This document shows, piece by piece, positions 59,102 through 64,000 of a stretch of 64,000 nt of DNA. Position 1 is the stretch's first letter; every line of letters starts with the position of its first letter. Below the pieces are notes generated by a model. That model was not told the DNA's origin and did not search any database. It saw nothing but the letters and a program-made list of their open reading frames with translations. A program made the position numbers and the translations under genes. The stretch comes from Paenibacillus sp. FSL R7-0204 (GTDB lineage Bacteria; Bacillota; Bacilli; Paenibacillales; Paenibacillaceae), in the NCBI RefSeq assembly GCF_038002225.1, contig NZ_JBBOCA010000001.1, positions 5,456,001 to 5,520,000 of the forward strand, given 5' to 3'.

Positions 59102-61465
59102 TTATCTTGTTAGTCCGATCCGGTACACCGGCTCTGCCGTCACACTATGGAACACCGCAACCGATTCGCCTTCGAACACCTTCTCCACAGCCATGGCGGC
59201 ATCGTCGGCCAGCTTGACAGCACCGGTGCGGCGCGGCGTGGTCTCCAGTACGATCTCGCCCCGGCGCAGCACCTCCCGGAACCGGGACAGACCGATTTCC
59301 CACGGCAAGCCGTTATAGAAATGGTCGTGGAACAGCTGTCCGGCAGCGAAGGCATAGCCCACATTTCCTGTATAGTCGATGCTCAGCAGTACTTCTTCTG
59401 CGCTCTCGAGGATATCCTCAGGTAACTGGAGGACAACCTTGTGGTCCTGAATCCGGCGCATCGTAACGGCGACTTCCTTCTGCGGAACCTGTACCTCATA
59501 AGCCTGGAACCAGCCATCCTGTCGTCCATTGACCGTTGCATCCGACTGTGCGGTATTCCACTGCGCTGCCTCCCCAGTTCCGCCCGCGTATTCACGGAAT
59601 GTGAATGCATGCTGCCCCTGGCTGATGAATTCCATCCCGCCTGGGGTCGGAACCGGAGGAACCGGTGAGAATATTATGCGGTTCTGACGGTTCTGGCCGT
59701 TCTCCTCAAGCTCCCACAGAGTCACAGCTTCACGGGCGCTCATGGCATAGATACGGACTTCTCTGGCTCCGTCCCGCCGGATCACAATCATAGAAGATTG
59801 ATCATGCGGAATCAGCACATTATAGCCGCCGTTCTCTGCTACGTCCCCGGCATCCACAGTCACATCAAGTATGCCAGAAGCCGTATCGATCTGGAATTCA
59901 CCGTTGACACCCTCCGGCATAGAGAAGAAGTAGGTGGCTGCTTCCTCCGTTTCAATAGCCGTTACAGGCTGAGCTGTGGCAGCCTTAAGATTGAGACCAT
60001 CCAGTGCGAAGTTGAACGGCAGCAGAAAGGAAGCCTTGGGCTGCACCGTCAGCTTGCTCCGCTGCGGGAAGATCAGCGTCTCCTCTCCCAGCTCTACCGC
60101 AAACACAACCTCCTCGTGTGCATCCATCTCCACATGGTCCTGATAGTTATTGACGAACAGGAACCCGGACTTGCCGTCCGTGCGGACGGCATAACGCAGC
60201 GTATGCGCATCCTCCGGCGTAATTGCTTCTGCCCCCTCGGGCAGCACAGTCGCCATAGGTGCCAGCCTGTCTGCGAACCGGCGCAGGAAATAATGCAGCG
60301 GACGAAGCAGATGATTCGACTCACGGATCTGGCCGAATTCGCCAATCGGCGCCTGGAAGTCATAGGTCAGCTTCGGGGTAGTGCTCTCGTTCAGGTATCC
60401 CGTTCTTCCCACCGGATTCGTTCCGCCATGGAACATATAATACCCGATGAAATTGCAGCCCCCGGCAAGCTTCATTAATGTCATGGCAATCACGCTCTCC
60501 GGCTCTACCTGGAAGCGGGACAGATACCAGGTCTGCATGCCGCCGCCCATCTCACAGCAGGCGAACGGGTATTTCGTCCGCGGGTACGGCGGATTGAATT
60601 CGCCGCCCGGTGCCTGCTCATCATGGAAGTTCACGAATACATATTCCGGCGTCGGCTTCTGGACCTGATTCGGATCACTGATGCTCCATGGAGTATAAGC
60701 ATACCCGCCATATAGCGGAAGCACCTCATCTTCCAGGAACGGCGCCTCTCCCCAGCCGGTGCTGGTGTAGATCGGAGCGATCAGACCGGAATCCACCGCA
60801 ACCTTCTTAAGCAGACGCATATGCTCCGAACCCGCTTCGCCGCTTGCTCCGCCGCTGAGATATTCGTCTCCCTGCTTCGCAGTTTCTTCCCAGAGTGCGG
60901 CCGCAGCATTCAGCTCATTCTCCAGCTGGATGCCGATCACCGGGCCGCCATCCTTGAACATCAGCCCGTCGGCCTGAGTGCCAATCTCCCGGAACAGGCG
61001 GTCCACATACTTCAGGTAGCCCTCATCACTCGAGCGGACATCGAATTCACGCCCGAACAGCCAGTCCGGCAGTCCGCCGTTACGGACCTCGCCATGACAG
61101 AACGGACCCACACGCAGGATGACGTATAGTCCATTATCCCGGCACAGCTCCACGAACCGCCGGAGATTGCGGTTGCCCGCCCATTCGAAGACGCCTTCAA
61201 GCTCTTCGTGATGATTCCAGAAAATATAGGTCGCAACCACATTGATTCCCGACAGCTTCAGCTTGCGGATCTCGCTCTCCCAATCTGCCTCAGGGTAACG
61301 GGAATAATGGAATTCGCCGCAGATTGCGAAATAGGGCTTGCCGCTCAGCTCCATATAATAATTCGTGAAGCTGAGCTCATCCCCCTGAGGACTGGTTCCG
61401 CCCAGCCGTAGCGTAGACGGGTAGATATTCTTGGGAGACACATGAGCCTGAATCGTATACTTCAT
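59102..61465 (-). CDS. Beta-galactosidase, glycoside hydrolase family 35
   Basis: A 787-residue protein, ATG 61465 with AAAGGAG eight bases upstream. The N-terminal TIM barrel shows the GH35 marks: GEFHYSRYPEADWESEIRKL, GINVVATYIFWNHHE, LRVGPFCHGEVRNGGLPDWL, the acid/base Glu in VIGIQLENEL, and the probable nucleophile Glu in FACCEMGGGMQTWY. C-terminal beta domains follow, including GYAFAAGQLFHDHFYNGLPW. There is no signal peptide, so it acts in the cytoplasm on beta-galactosides. It lies downstream of a CUT1 binding protein but beyond a terminator, so it may have its own promoter. The product galactose would feed the same pathway as the GH36 enzyme. Confidence 0.88.
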   Translation of the reverse strand: MKYTIQAHVSPKNIYPSTLRLGGTSPQGDELSFTNYYMELSGKPYFAICGEFHYSRYPEADWESEIRKLKLSGINVVATYIFWNHHEELEGVFEWAGNRNLRRFVELCRDNGLYVILRVGPFCHGEVRNGGLPDWLFGREFDVRSSDEGYLKYVDRLFREIGTQADGLMFKDGGPVIGIQLENELNAAAALWEETAKQGDEYLSGGASGEAGSEHMRLLKKVAVDSGLIAPIYTSTGWGEAPFLEDEVLPLYGGYAYTPWSISDPNQVQKPTPEYVFVNFHDEQAPGGEFNPPYPRTKYPFACCEMGGGMQTWYLSRFQVEPESVIAMTLMKLAGGCNFIGYYMFHGGTNPVGRTGYLNESTTPKLTYDFQAPIGEFGQIRESNHLLRPLHYFLRRFADRLAPMATVLPEGAEAITPEDAHTLRYAVRTDGKSGFLFVNNYQDHVEMDAHEEVVFAVELGEETLIFPQRSKLTVQPKASFLLPFNFALDGLNLKAATAQPVTAIETEEAATYFFSMPEGVNGEFQIDTASGILDVTVDAGDVAENGGYNVLIPHDQSSMIVIRRDGAREVRIYAMSAREAVTLWELEENGQNRQNRIIFSPVPPVPTPGGMEFISQGQHAFTFREYAGGTGEAAQWNTAQSDATVNGRQDGWFQAYEVQVPQKEVAVTMRRIQDHKVVLQLPEDILESAEEVLLSIDYTGNVGYAFAAGQLFHDHFYNGLPWEIGLSRFREVLRRGEIVLETTPRRTGAVKLADDAAMAVEKVFEGESVAVFHSVTAEPVYRIGLTR

Positions 61466-61529
61466 GAGAATTGCTCCTTTGCCGAAATGTATGATTCATG
61501 TACAACCTATACCTATAATTTCATAAAAA

Positions 61530-61557
61530 CTGCCCCAAAGCTAATGCTTTGGAGCAG
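61530..61557 (-). terminator. Terminator of the solute-binding protein gene
   Basis: CTGCTCCAAAGC and GCTTTGGGGCAG (minus strand) pair around ATTA, followed by five T residues; 18 bases after the stop. Confidence 0.85.
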
Positions 61558-61574
61558 CCCGTAAGCTTATGCTG

Positions 61575-63152
61575 TTATTTCTGCGCTGCGAGGAACGCAT
61601 CGATCTGTTTCTGCATTTCAGTCTGAACCTTATCCAGACCTGCTGATTTCAGCTGCTTGATCAGGTCTGCCTGGCCTTTAGCCAGATCATCGATCAATCC
61701 ATACTCCAGCGGAATCGAATAACGCAGCATCACGTTGCCGATGTTAGCCACTTCGTTCTTCACTGGTGTAGTGTCGAAGACGAAGGTTTCGAGCGGGAAG
61801 TGATAGATGCTGGACTGCCAAGTGTTGAACATATCGTCCGCTTCCTTAGGATAAGCTGCATCCTGACGGTTCAGCGGGGAGTTCCAGCCCCAGTTCGAGA
61901 AGCCTGTGTAGTTAGCGGCAGCAGGACCGGCGGTGTACTTCTTGTCGCCTTCCGGATTGTAGTTGCTTCCGGCGATACCGTACATCGTCAAATCATGAAT
62001 TTCTTTGTCATTCTGCAGTAAATCGAGCAGCATCAGGGCGCGCTCAGGATTCTTGGATGTAGCATGCACAGACATCCCGTTCTGCGTCGAGATCGCAGCA
62101 ATTTTCTTTTTGCCCGGGGTAAGGTCAGCAATGGCCAGCTCCACATCCGGTTTGTCACGGCGCATTTCAGCCAGGTTAGCAGCTACAGTACCCAGGTTGT
62201 GTGCATAAGAGGACACCTTGCCTGCTTTAATATCCTGCCATACATCGTTTTTGTTGCTGACTACGTTCTTGGACCATGCGCCGTTATCGGCCAGGTCTTT
62301 GTAATATTGAAGCAGGGAAGTGAATTCCGGTGTGTCATAGATATTAAAGACTTTGCCGGAAGCATCATCCAGCTTGTATGCCAGCGGCAGCAAGCTTCTG
62401 TCTACGATTTTGAAGTTGTTGTTCTGCTCCAGCAGCGTTTGATCCAGCTCATGGAATTTCCAGCCGTCTGCCGGCTTGGCTCCATAGGCAGTAATCCCTT
62501 TTTCATCCTTGGCAATCGCCTTCAGGTATGTTGCGTACGATTCAGGACTGTTGATTTCAGGCAGGTTATGCTTTTTGCGCAGATCCTCACGGTACAGCAC
62601 CACTTTGTCGGTTACTTCAACATTGTTGTTTGGAACCATGAACAGCTTGCCGTCCACTTTTGCCTGATCCCAGTTCACTTTCGGCATAGCTTCCCAGGTC
62701 TGCGGCATATACTTGGTCAGCATATCATCCGTCAGTTCCAGGAATCCGCCCTTCAGCGCCTGATCGTTATAGAAGGCCCAGTTCGCTGTATACACGAGAT
62801 CGAAATCTTCGTTCGCCGCGAATTTCAGCGGGTATTTCTGGGTCCAGTCGGACCAGTCGAGGAATTCAGTTTCTACAGTAGCATTGATTTTTTCCTTAAG
62901 CTTGGTGTTCAGTTCTCCGAAGACCTTATCATAATCCCCAGGCTGCGGCCCGAGCAGAATCATTTTGAGCTTCACTTCTTTGGAGGTGTCCGGAGCGCCG
63001 GAATTTGTTGCTCCTTCCGATGTTGCTGGAGCCTTAGTGGCCTCCGCTCCTGTATTTGCGTTATTATTGCCGCCACCGCATGCACTGAGGACCGTCCCTA
63101 GTGCCATCATCGTAGCAAGCGTTACTGTAAGTTTCTTTTTCTTGTTCATCAT
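61575..63152 (-). CDS. ABC transporter substrate-binding lipoprotein (LplA-like)
   Basis: A 525-residue protein, first of two adjacent ATG codons at 63152 with AAGGGGGAAA upstream. Signal KKKKLTVTLATMMALGTVLS followed by ACG, with the lipobox VLSAC. A Thr/Ala/Ser-rich linker follows, then a family-1 binding fold: LKMILLGPQPGDYDKVFGEL, FDLVYTANWAFYNDQ, VYTANW and NGMSVHATSKNPERALMLLD. Length (about 500) and the pattern with 'L-L-G-P' at the start match LplA/YtcQ-type oligosaccharide-binding proteins. It feeds the permease encoded upstream at 63219. The adjacent GH35 gene suggests beta-galactosides or galactan fragments as ligand. Confidence 0.85.
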   Translation of the reverse strand: MMNKKKKLTVTLATMMALGTVLSACGGGNNNANTGAEATKAPATSEGATNSGAPDTSKEVKLKMILLGPQPGDYDKVFGELNTKLKEKINATVETEFLDWSDWTQKYPLKFAANEDFDLVYTANWAFYNDQALKGGFLELTDDMLTKYMPQTWEAMPKVNWDQAKVDGKLFMVPNNNVEVTDKVVLYREDLRKKHNLPEINSPESYATYLKAIAKDEKGITAYGAKPADGWKFHELDQTLLEQNNNFKIVDRSLLPLAYKLDDASGKVFNIYDTPEFTSLLQYYKDLADNGAWSKNVVSNKNDVWQDIKAGKVSSYAHNLGTVAANLAEMRRDKPDVELAIADLTPGKKKIAAISTQNGMSVHATSKNPERALMLLDLLQNDKEIHDLTMYGIAGSNYNPEGDKKYTAGPAAANYTGFSNWGWNSPLNRQDAAYPKEADDMFNTWQSSIYHFPLETFVFDTTPVKNEVANIGNVMLRYSIPLEYGLIDDLAKGQADLIKQLKSAGLDKVQTEMQKQIDAFLAAQK

Positions 63153-63218
63153 GACCGATATTTCCCCCTTAAGTAATAGTTGCTTAAGTCTTATATTGAT
63201 AACCAGGTTACCCTGTGA

Positions 63219-64000
63219 TCATCCTTTGACTGCACCAATCGTAAGTCCTGTTACAAAATACTTCTGGATGAACGGATACGCCAGCAGGATCGGCCCTGTA
63301 GCCACAATCGTCATGGCCATCTTCAGACTTTCGGTTGGCAGGTCCGTGTTGACTACCGCACCGGAAGCCATCATCGCCTTACGCATTCCATCCATGTTGC
63401 CTAACATTTTGTAGAGATAGTACTGCAGCGGCATCAGCTCCGACTTAGAGATGAAGAGCAATGCGTTATACCAGTCATTCCAGTAGGCCAAGGCAATGAA
63501 CAGACCAATGGTCGCCAGGGCGGGCTTGGACAACGGTACAATTAACTGCATGAAGATCCGGAAATCGCCGGCTCCGTCAATTTTGGCGGATTCTGTAATC
63601 GCATCCGGGATGCTGCTCATGAAGGACTTCATGACAATAATATAGAAAACGTTCATCATCATCGGCAGAATCAGTACAAGAAGCGTATCCTTCAGATGCA
63701 GATAGTTGATGATCATCAGATACCATGGAACCAGACCGCCGCTGAACAATGTAGTGAAGAAGAAGAAGAAGGAGAAGCGGCTGCGCCATTTGAAATCTCT
63801 CCGGGACAGCACGTAGGCTGTCATTGACGTCAGGAACAATCCGACGATCGTACCGATGGCTGTAACGGAGATCGTCACGCCATACGCTCTGAGCATCTCA
63901 GCCGGATACTTGAACAGCAGGCTGTACGCTTCTGTCGAGAAGGCGGTCGGGAAGATCTGGAACCCTTTCTCAATAATCGCGCTCTCCTCGCTCAGAGAGG
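63219..64000 (-). CDS. ABC transporter permease (LplC/YtcP-like), 5' end outside window
   Basis: The frame is open past the internal ATG at 63896 to the window edge (upstream codons read EKGFQIFPTAFSTEAY, typical of this family), so the true start lies beyond base 64000. Membrane helices include ISVTAIGTIVGLFLTSMTAY and LVLILPMMMNVFYIIVMKSF; the EAA loop is ESAKIDGAGDFRIFMQLIVP. The C-terminus YFVTGLTIGAVKG is standard for LplC/MalG-type permeases. It lies 66 bases upstream of the binding-protein gene in the same operon. A partner permease is expected outside the window. Confidence 0.88.
   Translation of the reverse strand, partial: SLSEESAIIEKGFQIFPTAFSTEAYSLLFKYPAEMLRAYGVTISVTAIGTIVGLFLTSMTAYVLSRRDFKWRSRFSFFFFFTTLFSGGLVPWYLMIINYLHLKDTLLVLILPMMMNVFYIIVMKSFMSSIPDAITESAKIDGAGDFRIFMQLIVPLSKPALATIGLFIALAYWNDWYNALLFISKSELMPLQYYLYKMLGNMDGMRKAMMASGAVVNTDLPTESLKMAMTIVATGPILLAYPFIQKYFVTGLTIGAVKG

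Overview
The window looks like chromosomal DNA of a spore-forming, Gram-positive soil bacterium of the Paenibacillus type. The evidence is a tandem run of YheC/YheD spore-coat-associated ATP-grasp genes, an AbrB transition-state regulator with Spo0A-box-like motifs upstream, YesM/YesN-type two-component pairs beside CUT1 sugar ABC transporters, giant exported proteins ending in three SLH domains, and strong AGGAGG-type ribosome binding sites (often with TTG or GTG starts). No tRNA, rRNA, CRISPR array, intact transposon or riboswitch was seen.

Layout. 1-3655: three YheC/YheD ATP-grasp genes plus a GNAT-like gene in one operon. 3.7-7.1 kb: an AT-rich accessory patch with small lipoproteins, an intact APH-family kinase gene, a decayed and internally replaced second copy of that kinase, and a methyltransferase with an abnormal C-terminus. 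7.2-13.1 kb: a pectin-acetylesterase-like hydrolase, a TetR regulator, and an operon of a membrane serine hydrolase with its own OmpR/EnvZ-type pair. 13.1-19.1 kb: an intergenic repeat present twice, a possible group II intron remnant, a Nudix hydrolase, a CueP-type metal-binding protein, a CPA1 Na+/H+ antiporter, a DUF559-like nuclease-fold protein and a HAD phosphatase. 19.2-21.4 kb: abrB, and divergently a MarR / bactofilin-like / small membrane protein operon. 21.5-30.9 kb: an alpha-galactoside island (GH36 alpha-galactosidase, solute-binding protein, YesN/YesM pair, two divergent permeases). 31.1-59.0 kb: a giant-surface-protein locus. 59.1-64.0 kb: a GH35 beta-galactosidase with a second CUT1 transporter that runs off the window.

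The most interesting unit is 31.1-59.0 kb. A 7TMR-DISM hybrid kinase with two kinase cores and a response regulator with a SARP/BTAD-type output form one transcription unit that ends at a clear terminator (54642-54674). Just downstream lies a separate promoter with two adjacent 11-bp direct repeats immediately upstream of a perfect TATAAT. That is the architecture SARP-family activators use. The promoter drives a trypsin-like exported protease and then three giant exported proteins (1753, about 2550 and 3216 residues), closely spaced on one strand. I infer a dedicated, signal-regulated surface-assembly system: sensor kinase, SARP-type activator, direct-repeat operator, protease and three giant envelope proteins, two of them SLH-anchored.

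The two sugar islands each have a binding protein and permease(s) but no ATPase in view, so they presumably share a genome-encoded MsmX-like ATPase. Functional calls come from motif recognition by eye. No database search was run.
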